Shown here piece by piece: positions 1 to 9,317 of a DNA stretch of 64,000 nt (within the stretch, counting starts at the first letter, position 1; each line of letters begins with the position of its first letter). The notes under the pieces are model-generated. The model was not told the DNA's origin. It was given only the letters and a program-made list of their open reading frames with translations, and searched no databases. A program made the position numbers and the translations under genes. The DNA is from JL08 sp963765555 (GTDB lineage Bacteria > Pseudomonadota > Alphaproteobacteria > Rhodobacterales > Rhodobacteraceae). Location of the stretch: NCBI GenBank assembly GCA_963765555.1, contig CAVXWX010000002.1:248001-312000 (forward strand). The letters are read 5' to 3'.

Positions 1-338
1 TCCTCGCGGGGTAACAGGTGCGCACCTTGCCTTGGCAAATCCGGCGCATTACCTTCTTCCCGCAACCAATTGTTGCAATTCGTGTGGCGGCCGGCGCGAG
101 GTCCAATTCGACTGGTCGTCACACACCCAACTCGAAATGTGCCGAATTCGACACGCCGGGATGCGCCATCGTTGCTGCGGTGCAGCGCAACTCACAAATT
201 TATGCATGAAATTGCCGCCTTGTTCGGTTTTTTTGCCCAAAAGGTAAGCACAAGTGGCCCGTGTCGCCTAAAGCGAGAGCGTTTCCACGACCGCGCGCGA
301 AATTTTTTCGACTGGTTTCGTGTCAGGTGCCGCCCGAA
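1..338. other. No gene recognised at the left edge
   Basis: I see no convincing coding frame, RNA gene or repeat here. The short open frames on both strands have no recognisable family features. The stretch is less GC-rich than its neighbours and contains T-rich runs, which fits an intergenic or upstream regulatory region. Confidence 0.4.
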
Positions 339-587
339 ATGAAAGCCGGTTTACCAGCCCAATTCGTGGACCAGCTGAAGGCCTCGAACGGCGAATGCGA
401 CGCCGCGCTGCGCATTCTGATGCTTTACAATTTGCAAGTCATTGTCCGCGATGGCGCGGGCCCGTTGATCTGGGCCTGCCCCGACAAATTCCTTGCGCGA
501 AACGACAGTGTGGCGCATGACGAAGGTGCAAGCGAGCGTCCTGCAGACGGGTACCAAGGTTTTACGCGCTGGTGGTCGGCGTCCTGA
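339..587 (+). CDS. Possible small hypothetical protein (82 aa)
   Basis: I do not recognise this frame. It reads 82 residues from ATG 339, with GC-rich third positions like the real genes nearby, and extends in frame to a GTG at 261. It encodes a short soluble sequence with a central helix-like part and no signal peptide or membrane segment. It could be the remnant of a longer gene or a chance open frame. It ends about 70 bases before the M24-family gene on the same strand. Confidence 0.3.
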   Translation: MKAGLPAQFVDQLKASNGECDAALRILMLYNLQVIVRDGAGPLIWACPDKFLARNDSVAHDEGASERPADGYQGFTRWWSAS

Positions 588-657
588 ACCGGCACAAAAA
601 CTGAAACATCGGGCCGCGTGATGACGTGACCTTTTTTCAAAGGGGCTTGAAACGCCG

Positions 658-1821
658 ATGCAAATGATCGCCGAGGCGCAATCCAGAACAGAAACCCTTC
701 AGGCACGCATGGCCGAGCGGGGGATCAGCCACGCGGTCTTCACCAGCGAAAGCTCAATCGCCTACCTTGCGGGTTTCTGGGGCTATCTGGGGATCGAGTT
801 CGGGCGGCCGACACTCCTTGTCGTGCCTGTCGATGCCCCTCCCATCGTGATCACGCCGCTGATGGAAAGCGAAATGGTCTCCGAGATGACTTGGGTCGAG
901 GACGTGCGCGTTTGGGAAGATGCAGGCCAGCGCACGTGGGGGCGGGCCTTGTCCGGTGCGCTTCCCGACGCGCCTGCAGCGCTCTGGATCGAACGCTCAG
1001 AGGTGCCGGCGATTGTCTGCAATTACCTTGTTGAGCGTTATCCGGATGTTGCACTGAAGGATATCGGCCCGGTCTTGGGCGAAATGCGCATGATCAAGTC
1101 TCCGCTTGAGATTGGCGTGATGCGGCAGGCTGGCGAGATTGCATCCGCGATGATGAAGGCGGCCCACGGGTCGCTTGAAGAAGGCGCTGCGGAATACGAA
1201 AGCGCGCTTGCGGTGATCGACGCGGGAACACGGGCCGCCGCCGGATTTCTGACAGACAAGGGGTGGCAGCGGTTCGTTTCCCCGATGATCCACAACCTTC
1301 AGATTCTGCAAAGTGGGCGGGATGCATCGATGGTGCATCGCCGCGCGTCCGTCAAAAAATACGAGCGGTTCGATCCCGTCTATTTCTGTTTCTGCAACAT
1401 GGCGCAGTTCCAGCAGTACAAGCTGGGCTTTGACCGGATGTTCCACATCGGCGCGGTAACTGACGAGATGGCCCGCGTGCAACAGGCCGCAATTGATGCG
1501 CAGCAGGCCGCGATCGCCGCGATCCGGCCCGGCGTTCTGGCCGAGGATGTCGCGGCAGCCGCCAACGCAGTCTATGCGCAAAGAGGCTTTGAAACCGGCT
1601 ATCGGACAGGTCGTTCCATCGGGGTCGCTTATCTCGAAGCGCCCGAGCTTAAGGCAGGAGACAAAACAGTGCTGCAGACGGGAATGACCTTCGCCGTGGA
1701 CGGCGGTATCTCTGTCAAGGGCCAGACCGCTGGCCGCATCGGCGACAGTATCGTGGTCACCGAAACGGGGTGCGACTACCTGACCGATTATCCGCGGCAG
1801 GTTATCGTGACCGACAGGTAG
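658..1821 (+). CDS. M24-family (creatinase/aminopeptidase P fold) protein with degenerate metal site
   Basis: This 387-residue protein has the two-domain layout of the M24 family: an N-terminal creatinase-like domain (about residues 10-140) and a C-terminal pita-bread domain (about 150-380). In active metallopeptidases of this fold the metal is held by Asp, Asp, His, Glu and Glu. Here the matching segments read FCFCN, QYKLGFDR, GRSIG, FAVDGG and GRIGDS, so the usual ligands look replaced by Cys, Gly, Arg, Asp and Gly. That points to a metal-independent creatinase-like hydrolase or a non-enzymatic role. ATG 658 follows an AAAGGGG ribosome site; ATG 664 is an alternative. The next gene begins at the base after its stop, so the two are probably one operon. 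Confidence 0.75.
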   Translation: MQMIAEAQSRTETLQARMAERGISHAVFTSESSIAYLAGFWGYLGIEFGRPTLLVVPVDAPPIVITPLMESEMVSEMTWVEDVRVWEDAGQRTWGRALSGALPDAPAALWIERSEVPAIVCNYLVERYPDVALKDIGPVLGEMRMIKSPLEIGVMRQAGEIASAMMKAAHGSLEEGAAEYESALAVIDAGTRAAAGFLTDKGWQRFVSPMIHNLQILQSGRDASMVHRRASVKKYERFDPVYFCFCNMAQFQQYKLGFDRMFHIGAVTDEMARVQQAAIDAQQAAIAAIRPGVLAEDVAAAANAVYAQRGFETGYRTGRSIGVAYLEAPELKAGDKTVLQTGMTFAVDGGISVKGQTAGRIGDSIVVTETGCDYLTDYPRQVIVTDR

Positions 1822-2607
1822 GTGTCTGGTATGTTCCGGCTTGCAGTTGCGCAGACCCCGGCAGAGCTTGATACGCCGGAGGCAAGGCTAGGGTGGTTGC
1901 GCAATGCGCTGCCCGCTCTCTCAAAGCGCAATACCGATCTGGTGTTGTTGCCCGAGCTTTTTGCATGTGGCTACAACATCGGCGATGCCGTTCATAACCG
2001 CGCCGAAGCTGCGGATGGACCGATATTTGACGCAATGGCCGCGATGGCGAAAGAGTTCGGCGTTGCCATCCACTACGGCTTTGCTGAGCGCGCCGGAGAT
2101 CGTCTATATAACGCCGCCGCGTGTGTCTCTTCCCACGGGGCGCTTCTGACCCATCAGCGCAAACTGGTCATTCCGCCAGGGGCCGAGCGCAGGTATTTCC
2201 AGCAGGGACAGGGGTGCAAGCTGTTCGATTTCAAGGGGTTAAAAATCGCGACCCTGATCTGCTATGACGCCGAATTCCCCGAAACCGCCCGCAATGTCGC
2301 CAGTCTGGGCGCGGAACTTATCCTTGTTCCGACCGCTCTGGGTGCCGAATGGTCGTGGGTCGCGGAAAGGATGATTCCAACCCGCGCCTACGAAAACGGG
2401 GTTTACCTTGCCTATGCCAACAGCGCTGGCATCGAACACGGCATGGAATTTCTGGGAAAAAGCGTTATCGCCGCGCCCGACGGAGTCGAGCTGGCACGTG
2501 CGGCTGACGCACCCGAAATCCTGTTTGCCACTGTTGAGAAAACCCGTGTCAAGCAAGCCCAGAACCGGCTTCCCTATCTGAGAGATCGGTCGACATTGCA
2601 GTTTTGA
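1822..2607 (+). CDS. Carbon-nitrogen hydrolase (nitrilase superfamily amidase)
   Basis: The protein hydrolyses a C-N bond of an unknown amide or carbamoyl substrate, most likely in the cytoplasm. It is 261 residues from GTG 1822 (258 from ATG 1831), the usual length for stand-alone CN hydrolases. The Glu-Lys-Cys triad is visible: Glu45 in LLPELF, Lys114 in HQRKLV and Cys147 in LICYDAEFP. It starts directly after the M24-like gene, so the pair probably acts on one compound, perhaps an N-substituted amide released by a creatinase-like step. The family assignment is firm; the substrate is not known. Confidence 0.85.
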   Translation: MSGMFRLAVAQTPAELDTPEARLGWLRNALPALSKRNTDLVLLPELFACGYNIGDAVHNRAEAADGPIFDAMAAMAKEFGVAIHYGFAERAGDRLYNAAACVSSHGALLTHQRKLVIPPGAERRYFQQGQGCKLFDFKGLKIATLICYDAEFPETARNVASLGAELILVPTALGAEWSWVAERMIPTRAYENGVYLAYANSAGIEHGMEFLGKSVIAAPDGVELARAADAPEILFATVEKTRVKQAQNRLPYLRDRSTLQF

Positions 2608-3047
2608 TTGCTCACGTGTCGACACTGGACTTTGTGTGCCAGTGGGATGCTACGATAAATTTTCAAACCCCTGGAAGCAGCGGAGCGAGGCACTTCTGTC
2701 CGCCTTTGCTTGAGATCAATACCCGGAGCAAACATCGATCGCGTGTCTGCGACCAAATGCGCGCGCCATTCACACAAGATGAATATTGCATTTCTTAACG
2801 TGCGTTAATGCCTGAACCCACCGCTTGCGAAAGTTTCGGTGCATGACGTCATTGATCCGGAAAGATCGGCCTTAGGGATCGTTTCAGCCATGGTGGCGGG
2901 CCGGGGTTTTGGGGCGCGTGCGTCAGACAGGGTTCACACAGGATAAAGCCGACCGCCCGCATACCGCCGCAAAAGGTCTTGCCATGGCGACAAGCAGATG
3001 GGTCGGGCGGCGCAAGAGTGCACAGCGGGAACTGAACGAGATCGAAC
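2608..3047. other. Intergenic region upstream of phaC
   Basis: This 440-base stretch has no supported gene. It holds the 14-base inverted repeat at 2795-2808 and AT-richer sequence around 2770-2810 that could be the phaC promoter. Short open frames here have no family resemblance. Confidence 0.5.
2795..2808. promoter_or_regulatory. Perfect inverted repeat TTAACG-TG-CGTTAA upstream of phaC
   Basis: Two 6-base arms, TTAACG and CGTTAA, are separated by TG, giving a perfect palindrome about 240 bases before the phaC start. Its size and place suggest a dimeric regulator operator. I cannot name the regulator. A chance palindrome is possible. Confidence 0.35.
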
Positions 3048-4907
3048 ATGGAACAGACGAAAACCGAAGCTGAAGGCGATGAAACAAATTCTCTCTCCAT
3101 GCAGCCAACCGCCCAGATCCTTGAGGAACGGGCAGGGCTGGATGCAGAGCCGCCGGAATTCGAGCGCACTGCGCCATTTGAGGTTCCCGACCGCTACAGC
3201 ACAAAAAGCATAGACAGGGCAACGAAAGCACATCTTGCAAGGTTCACTTTAGGCGTGTCGCCCTATGGCCTTGCGTCGACCTTCTTTACCTGGGGCATTC
3301 ATCTGATGGGCGCGCCGGGCAAGCAGGCGCAGTTGATTGAAAAAGCAGCCCGCAAAGCGGCCCGACTGGCTGTCTATGCCGGGACTGCCGCGCGCAATCC
3401 GGACTGTGATCCCTGCATCGAACCGCTGCCCCATGACCAACGTTTCAAAGATGAAAGTTGGCAACGCTGGCCATATAACCTGATCTACCAGAATTTCCTG
3501 CAGACCCAGCAATGGTGGTACAATGCCGCCTGCGATATTGACGGCGTGTCCAAACGGGAAGAGCAGGTGGTGTCTTTTGTGACGCGCCAGATTCTTGATC
3601 TGATGTCCCCTTCGAACTTTATCGCGACAAATCCCCAAGTCGCAGCCGAGACAGTGCGCCGCGGGGGTGCCAATCTGCTACATGGCTGGCAGAATTTCGT
3701 TGAAGATTGGGAACGTGCCGTTTCTGGCAAGCTGCCGGTCGGGACGGAAAACTATGTACCGGGCCGGGATGTAGCGGTGACGCCTGGCAAAGTTGTGTTT
3801 CGCAATCGCCTGCTGGAGCTGATCCAATATGCACCGGCCACGAACAAGGTAAAAGCCGAGCCGATCCTGATCATCCCGGCCTGGATCATGAAATACTACA
3901 TACTTGATCTCAGCCCCCATAACTCTCTGGTGCGCTATCTTGTGGAACAGGGGTACACGGTGTTCATTGCCTCGTGGCGTAATCCCACGGCAAAAGATCG
4001 CAATATGGGGATGGCCGATTACCTGCAGGCAGTGGACGAGGCGATGGACGCGGTGCGCGCAATTGTGCCCGGGCAAAATATCCACGCGCTGGGCTATTGC
4101 CTTGGGGGAACCCTTATGTCGGCGAAAGCCGCGCAGATGGCCCGCGATGGCGACGACAGGCTTGCCACGCTTACCTTGCTGGCCACGCAGACGGATTTCG
4201 AAGAGCCGGGAGAAATGCAGCTTTTCATCAGCGAAAGCGAGGTGTCGTTTCTTGAAAACATGATGTGGGATCAGGGTTTTCTCGACACCAAACAGATGGC
4301 GGGGGCCTTTCAGTTGTTGCGCTCGGTCGATCTGATCTGGTCACGCTACGTGCACGAATATCTGATGGGGCGACGGCAGGAAATGTTCGATCTGATGGCG
4401 TGGAACGCCGATGCCACGCGGATGCCTTACAAGATGCACAGCGAATACCTGCGCCATATTTTCCTGAACAATGAACTGGCCGAAGGCCAATACAAGATTG
4501 GCGGCGGACCGGTGGCGATCAGCGATATTGACGTGCCGGTGTTCTGCGTATCGACAACGTCTGATCACGTTGCGCCATGGCGTTCGGTCTACAAGCTTCA
4601 TCTTCTGGCCGACACAGATATCACCTTTGTGCTGACAAGCGGTGGGCACAACGCTGGCATCGTCAGCGAACCGGGGCACAAAGGGCGATCCTATCGTATT
4701 TCAACAACCGGCAAGGACGCGCCATATCAAGCCCCCGATGCATGGGAGGCGGCGGCAGAGGAACAGAACGGCTCTTGGTGGCCCGAGCTTGTCAGATGGC
4801 TGGGCGCGCACTCCAGCGGCGAAATCGATCCGCCCGGTCTGGGCGCGCGTTCGGGCCGGTTCAAAGCCGTTGATACCGCGCCGGGGTCTTATGTCTTTCA
4901 GAAATAA
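3048..4907 (+). CDS. phaC: Poly(3-hydroxyalkanoate) synthase, class I type
   Basis: PhaC polymerises (R)-3-hydroxyacyl-CoA into polyhydroxyalkanoate at the granule surface, a carbon and energy store. The 619-residue length fits class I synthases. An N-terminal PhaC domain is followed by an alpha/beta hydrolase core with the lipase-box-like GYCLGG containing nucleophile Cys351. Asp506 (TTSDHVAPW) and His534 (SGGHNAG) complete the triad. No signal peptide is present. A phosphate acyltransferase follows on the same strand after about 110 bases, a pairing that links acyl-CoA and acyl-phosphate pools to polymer storage. A palindrome at 2795-2808 may be part of its control region. Confidence 0.93.
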   Translation: MEQTKTEAEGDETNSLSMQPTAQILEERAGLDAEPPEFERTAPFEVPDRYSTKSIDRATKAHLARFTLGVSPYGLASTFFTWGIHLMGAPGKQAQLIEKAARKAARLAVYAGTAARNPDCDPCIEPLPHDQRFKDESWQRWPYNLIYQNFLQTQQWWYNAACDIDGVSKREEQVVSFVTRQILDLMSPSNFIATNPQVAAETVRRGGANLLHGWQNFVEDWERAVSGKLPVGTENYVPGRDVAVTPGKVVFRNRLLELIQYAPATNKVKAEPILIIPAWIMKYYILDLSPHNSLVRYLVEQGYTVFIASWRNPTAKDRNMGMADYLQAVDEAMDAVRAIVPGQNIHALGYCLGGTLMSAKAAQMARDGDDRLATLTLLATQTDFEEPGEMQLFISESEVSFLENMMWDQGFLDTKQMAGAFQLLRSVDLIWSRYVHEYLMGRRQEMFDLMAWNADATRMPYKMHSEYLRHIFLNNELAEGQYKIGGGPVAISDIDVPVFCVSTTSDHVAPWRSVYKLHLLADTDITFVLTSGGHNAGIVSEPGHKGRSYRISTTGKDAPYQAPDAWEAAAEEQNGSWWPELVRWLGAHSSGEIDPPGLGARSGRFKAVDTAPGSYVFQK

Positions 4908-5021
4908 AAGCCACGGCATTGTGGTAGCATGCGCGTGTTGGGTGGCGCGCTTGAGGAGAATGCCAACAAGTTTGGCCATTCCATAGGAACAGCCGATAGC
5001 AGGGTGAAGAAAGGTAAATCC

Positions 5022-6011
5022 ATGTCTCTTGAAGAAAACGAAAGTCAGGCAGGAAACAGCAAGGGACCGGACGGTTCAAAGGCCGGTTCGACCCGTCCGG
5101 ACCGTTTTTCGCGTCTGGAACACATGGCTGAAAACCTTGGAAATGTGCGCGTCGCGGTTGTCTGGCCCGTGGATGCGCCCAGCCTTCAAGGCGCGCTGGA
5201 AAGCCGGCAGGCGAACCTGATCACGCCGGTTCTTGTCGGTCCCGAAGATCAGATCACCGCCGTTGCCCAAACAGAAGGCATGTCGCTGGACAAGATCGAA
5301 ATCGTTACGGTCTCGACCCCAAAGGAGGCCGCGCAAAAGGCCGTGGAAATGGCGGTGGCAGGCAAGGTGCGCGGATTGATGAAGGGGGCGTTGCACACAA
5401 AAACGCTGATGCATGCCATTGTTTCGGAACATGCCATGCGCACAGACCGCAGGATGAGCCATGTGTTCGTCATGGATGTGCCGGACTATGACCGGTTGCT
5501 CTTTATTTCGGATGCGGCCCTGAACGTGCGCCCCGATCTGAATTGCCTGCGCGACATTGTCTGCAACGCAATTGATCTGACCCATGCGCTCGGCATCGAC
5601 TGTCCCAAGGTCGCGCTGCTGTCTGCAACGGAAAATATCGACGAAGAGATCGAGTCTACAATTCTTGCGGCCGCGATTTGCAAGATGGCTGATCGTGGAA
5701 CGATAAAGGGGGCAGATATCGACGGGCCATTGGCGATGGACCTTGCCGTTTCCCCGCGTGCCGTAGCCATCAAGGGGATCAAATCCAAGGTTGCGGGGCA
5801 TGCTGATGTGCTAATTGTGCCGGACCTGGTGTCAGGCAATATCTTGGCCAAGAATCTGGATTATCTGGCCGAAGCCGAAGCTGCGGGGATCGTGATGGGG
5901 GCCGGGGTGCCGGTTGCGCTAACAAGCCGGGCAGACACACCAGCCGAACGGCGTGCCTCTGCCGCGTTGCTGTGCATCGTTGCTGCGGCCAATCAGGCTG
6001 TTGCTGTATAA
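5022..6011 (+). CDS. Phosphate acetyl/butyryltransferase family protein
   Basis: This family moves an acyl group between CoA and phosphate in the cytoplasm. From ATG 5022 the protein has 329 residues, the length of single-domain Pta/Ptb enzymes; the MaoC-like N-terminal domain of the bifunctional form is absent. I chose ATG 5022 because GAAAGG lies just upstream; the frame stays open to 4929 but without a good ribosome site. The C-terminal half has the glycine-rich segments typical of the family (such as VPDLVSGNILAKNLDYL). It sits behind phaC but no acetate or butyrate kinase gene is next to it. Acetyl versus butyryl preference cannot be read from the sequence. Confidence 0.82.
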   Translation: MSLEENESQAGNSKGPDGSKAGSTRPDRFSRLEHMAENLGNVRVAVVWPVDAPSLQGALESRQANLITPVLVGPEDQITAVAQTEGMSLDKIEIVTVSTPKEAAQKAVEMAVAGKVRGLMKGALHTKTLMHAIVSEHAMRTDRRMSHVFVMDVPDYDRLLFISDAALNVRPDLNCLRDIVCNAIDLTHALGIDCPKVALLSATENIDEEIESTILAAAICKMADRGTIKGADIDGPLAMDLAVSPRAVAIKGIKSKVAGHADVLIVPDLVSGNILAKNLDYLAEAEAAGIVMGAGVPVALTSRADTPAERRASAALLCIVAAANQAVAV

Positions 6012-6106
6012 GCGACAAGCGCATTGTCACACAGAATATAGATGCGTCCGGCTTGCGCGGCGGTTCTGCATCCGGTCGGGCAAGATCAAACCGGCGCGGA
6101 TTTCGG

Positions 6107-6988
6107 TCAATCAACCGGGCCTGCCGCCTCGTATCCGGCAATCACATCCAGAAGTTCGCGGGTGATGCTTTCCTGCCGCTTTTGCCGGAACGCGCTGGAT
6201 AGGTTTTCGCGTCGATCTTTGATATTCCGCTCGGCATTTTGCATCGTGGCAAGACGCGAGGCATGCTCGCTGACCAGAGCTTCTGCCAAGGACCGGTAAA
6301 GCAGCAGGAAAAGACGTTCACGGATCAGCCACGACAGCAACATTTCGCGTTCCATCCGAAACACAGGACGCCCACGCACGGGCCACGCGGTTTTGGAGGC
6401 GCGTTGCAGATCATCTTCGGGGATCGGAAGAAGCTGGCGCATCATGGGCTGTGCCGTATTGGCCCCCCTGCGCCGGTTGTGGGCAACCCGAACGCGTGAC
6501 ACGCCATCCTGTGTGATCCATCCGTCAATTTTGATAATCACGGACTGAATGATGCTGTTAAAACCGTCAATCGAACCGGGCACCGTGAACAGGGTATCTG
6601 CCGCGTGCCCCGCGGCATCAATCCGTGCGGCCACCCGTACGCCAAGAACGCCAAGCTTTGTATCCGTGCGTGACAAATGATCCATGGCAAAGCGGCTGAT
6701 CACTTCGTTGTAACGCCCGCAAAGCCCGCGATCAGAACCGATCACAATCAGGGCTTCGCGCCCGGTATTTCGGATGGGACTGCGTTGTGGAACCCCGCCC
6801 AAGCCACGTGTTTCACCAAGAACGGCCGCAAGCCCCAGATCGATTGTGTGCGCGTAATCCGCCAGGGCGTTCTCTGCGCGTTCGTATTGCCGGATGCTGA
6901 CGGCTGACAATGCTTTCATCGTCCGCACGATGGACTGAATGTCTTTTGTGGTGTCCAGCGCGTCGGACAGGCTTTCAAGCGTTTCCAT
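6107..6988 (-). CDS. atpG: N-ATPase gamma subunit
   Basis: The gamma subunit forms the central rotor stalk that couples ring rotation to the alpha/beta catalytic head. The 293-residue protein starts with the family's long helix (TLESLSDALDTTKDIQSIVRT) and ends with the second coiled-coil helix rich in Arg and Gln. It is the last gene of the minus-strand atp operon. Its start overlaps the end of atpA by 14 bases. Gamma is divergent in N-type enzymes, which fits the modest likeness to housekeeping AtpG. It is convergent with the phosphate acyltransferase gene, with about 95 bases between stops. Confidence 0.88.
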   Translation of the reverse strand: METLESLSDALDTTKDIQSIVRTMKALSAVSIRQYERAENALADYAHTIDLGLAAVLGETRGLGGVPQRSPIRNTGREALIVIGSDRGLCGRYNEVISRFAMDHLSRTDTKLGVLGVRVAARIDAAGHAADTLFTVPGSIDGFNSIIQSVIIKIDGWITQDGVSRVRVAHNRRRGANTAQPMMRQLLPIPEDDLQRASKTAWPVRGRPVFRMEREMLLSWLIRERLFLLLYRSLAEALVSEHASRLATMQNAERNIKDRRENLSSAFRQKRQESITRELLDVIAGYEAAGPVD

Positions 6989-8519
6989 CAGCGGTCCGAT
7001 CCCTTTGGGGTTGAAGCGCCTTGCGCATGGTTTCGATCAACGCATCGCGGTCGTCTTGGGTAAAAGACTGGCCCGTTTCTATCTGTTCGCACAGTTCCGG
7101 CTTTTCCTGTCGGATTGCGCTCTGCACTGTTTTCTCCGCCGCCGGGATGTCATCTGCGGGTATCGCGTCAAACAACCCTTCTGTTGCGGCCAGCAATGCG
7201 GCGATCTGTTCGGCCACATCCAGATGCTGGTGTTCCCGTTGCTTGAGCACCTCGCGCACGCGTTTGCCTCGCGTCAGCTTGGCCTGCGTTTCATCATCAA
7301 GCTGGGTGCCGAAGCGCGCGAAACTTTCCAGTTCCTCGAACTGCGCATACATCAGCCGAAGATTCCCCGCGACGGCACGGAAGGCAGGCAATTGCACCTT
7401 GCCACCCACCCGGCTGACCGATGTACCGATATCGATGGCGGGCAGTTGCCCTTTCTCGAACAGTTCGGGCGATAGATAGACCTGACCGTCGGTGATCGAG
7501 ATAAGGTTGGTGGGGATGTAGGCCGAGATGTTCTGGGCCTGCGTTTCGACCACCGGCAGGGCGGTCAGTGACCCGCCGCCATGTTCGTCGCGCAAGTGGG
7601 TCGCACGTTCCAGCAGCCGGGAATGAATATAGAAAATATCACCGGGATAGGCTTCGCGGCCCGGCGGGCGGCGCAAAAGAAGTGACAATTCGCGATAGGC
7701 GCGCGCGTGGCGGGTCAGATCATCATACACAATCAGAACATCGCGGCCCTGCGCCATAAAATGTTCTGCCATTGATGTCGCGGCATAGGGCGCGACGAAT
7801 TGCAGGCCGGGCGCGTCATCTCCGCCTGCGACAACGACGATTGTGCGTTCCATCGCATTGCCTTTTCGCAGATCGGCGATCACCCGGGCCACCGCCGACG
7901 CGCGCTGCCCGATGGCGCAGTAGATCGACACAACGCCTGTGTCGCGCTGATTGAGGATGACGTCGACAGCCACAGCCGTTTTACCGGTTTGACGGTCGCC
8001 AAGGATCAGTTCCCGTTGCCCCCGCCCGATGGGAATGGCCGCATCGATGGCCTTGATCCCTGTCTGTAGGGGAACGACGACGGGTGCGCGATGAATGATC
8101 GGTGGGGCAGGGCGTTCGACCGGTAGGCGCTCTTTTGACTCAATGGGCCCGTTTCCGTCAATCGGTCGGCCCAATCCGTCCACCACACGCCCCAACAGCG
8201 CGGCACCAACGGGCACGTCAACCACACGGCCCGTCCGGCGCAGTGTGTCGCCGGGGCGAAGTCTGTCGGTATCGCCCAGCACGATCACACCGATGCGGTC
8301 GGCGCGCAGATTTGATGCAATACCCATGATGCCATGGGGAAAGGATACCAGTTCATTGGCGTGCAGGTCGGTGAAACCGGCAATCTGGGCGACGCCATTT
8401 CCCACCGACAGGATGCGCGCGATTTCGGCCATTTCCAATCGGGGCTCTACGCTCTCGCGTGCCCGCTCCAGCGGGTCGAACAGTGTTTGGGACAACGTAT
8501 CAAACAGTCCCATGGTCAT
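6975..8519 (-). CDS. atpA: N-ATPase alpha subunit
   Basis: This 514-residue protein is the alpha subunit of the membrane-attached ATPase head, which binds nucleotide without catalysing the main reaction. It contains an N-terminal beta-barrel domain, the Walker A motif GDRQTGKTA near residue 170, and a helical C-terminal domain. Its ATG at 8519 overlaps the atpF stop in an ATGA; an in-frame ATG follows at 8513. The gene order around it (atpDCQRBEFAG) is that of the N-type ATPase operon carried by many marine bacteria beside a housekeeping F-type enzyme. Confidence 0.93.
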   Translation of the reverse strand: MTMGLFDTLSQTLFDPLERARESVEPRLEMAEIARILSVGNGVAQIAGFTDLHANELVSFPHGIMGIASNLRADRIGVIVLGDTDRLRPGDTLRRTGRVVDVPVGAALLGRVVDGLGRPIDGNGPIESKERLPVERPAPPIIHRAPVVVPLQTGIKAIDAAIPIGRGQRELILGDRQTGKTAVAVDVILNQRDTGVVSIYCAIGQRASAVARVIADLRKGNAMERTIVVVAGGDDAPGLQFVAPYAATSMAEHFMAQGRDVLIVYDDLTRHARAYRELSLLLRRPPGREAYPGDIFYIHSRLLERATHLRDEHGGGSLTALPVVETQAQNISAYIPTNLISITDGQVYLSPELFEKGQLPAIDIGTSVSRVGGKVQLPAFRAVAGNLRLMYAQFEELESFARFGTQLDDETQAKLTRGKRVREVLKQREHQHLDVAEQIAALLAATEGLFDAIPADDIPAAEKTVQSAIRQEKPELCEQIETGQSFTQDDRDALIETMRKALQPQRDRTADGNA

Positions 8520-9313
8520 CTGCCCGCTGTGTCAGTTGCCGCGCCGCGCGTGGGGCCGGTGCTGTCGATGACTTCGTCGAGTGTACTCTCAAGTCGTTTG
8601 AGGTGGCGGGCAACCGACCATTCAAGCGTCTGCTCGCCGATCATCAGCCGGACGCCCAGTATAAGATCTGCGTCGTGTTCGTACTGCACGTCGATATCGG
8701 TTTTCAGCACCTTGTGCAGGGCGCGGGTCATCTTTCCACGTGCGCCCGGTTGCAATGGCACGCTGCAAAGGATGCGCGCGGAACCGTCCGAACGCGCTGC
8801 CGCATCGGCCAGCTTGTTGCGTCTGTCTTGATCCAGATTTTCCAGACGTTCCAGGAACCCGCTGGCAATTCCGCCGTCAAGATCGGATCGGGCGTATTCC
8901 TGCAACATGTGCCCGGTGATGGCGATCACCTGATGCCCGGCGCTGCGTCGTAGTATTTTTGCAAAGCTTTCGCGCTCATCCTCAAGATGGTTGCGCCAGG
9001 TTTCACGACGCGTTTCCATGTCCTCGCGCAGATCAGCTTCAAGGCGTTCACGAAGCGATTGCGCCTCTTGTTTCGCGCCGTCCAGAATTCGGCCCTTTTC
9101 AGCGTCCAGATCCGCCTGTCTGGTGCGCAGTGCTTCGGCCTCCTCCTCGGCTGTCTGTCGGGCCTCTTTGGCCTCGGTCAGCCGGCTTTCAATTTCCTTT
9201 TCGCGTCGCGTCATCGCCCGCGTGATGGGTTGGTAAAGAAACCTTTGCAACAGCCAGACCAGCACAAGGAAATTTGCGATCTGGGCCGCCACGGTAATCC
9301 AGTCGATCTGCAC
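8516..9313 (-). CDS. atpF: N-ATPase long b subunit with delta-like C terminus
   Basis: Subunit b is the peripheral stalk that stops the catalytic head from turning. The protein has one N-terminal membrane helix (about residues 5-25), a long charged coiled coil (about 30-150) and a C-terminal globular part ending in the delta-like pattern LILGVRLMIGEQTLEWSV. At 265 residues it is much longer than a normal b subunit. This fits N-type operons, which lack a separate atpH. I place the start at GTG 9313, four bases after the atpE stop; the frame stays open to 9364 but that would overlap atpE. Confidence 0.85.
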   Translation of the reverse strand: MQIDWITVAAQIANFLVLVWLLQRFLYQPITRAMTRREKEIESRLTEAKEARQTAEEEAEALRTRQADLDAEKGRILDGAKQEAQSLRERLEADLREDMETRRETWRNHLEDERESFAKILRRSAGHQVIAITGHMLQEYARSDLDGGIASGFLERLENLDQDRRNKLADAAARSDGSARILCSVPLQPGARGKMTRALHKVLKTDIDVQYEHDADLILGVRLMIGEQTLEWSVARHLKRLESTLDEVIDSTGPTRGAATDTAGR

Positions 9314-9317
9314 GATC

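Noticed and set aside
997..1581. Minus-strand open frame (194 aa) opposite the M24-like gene
   Set aside because: The plus-strand protein aligns with the M24 fold through this whole region; the minus frame has no family features.
2604..2798. Short open frame after the CN hydrolase gene
   Set aside because: It has no ribosome site, no family resemblance, and lies in AT-richer sequence.
5076..5801. Minus-strand open frame (241 aa) opposite the phosphate acyltransferase gene
   Set aside because: It is a shadow of a well-supported gene, with no recognisable domain and no ribosome site.
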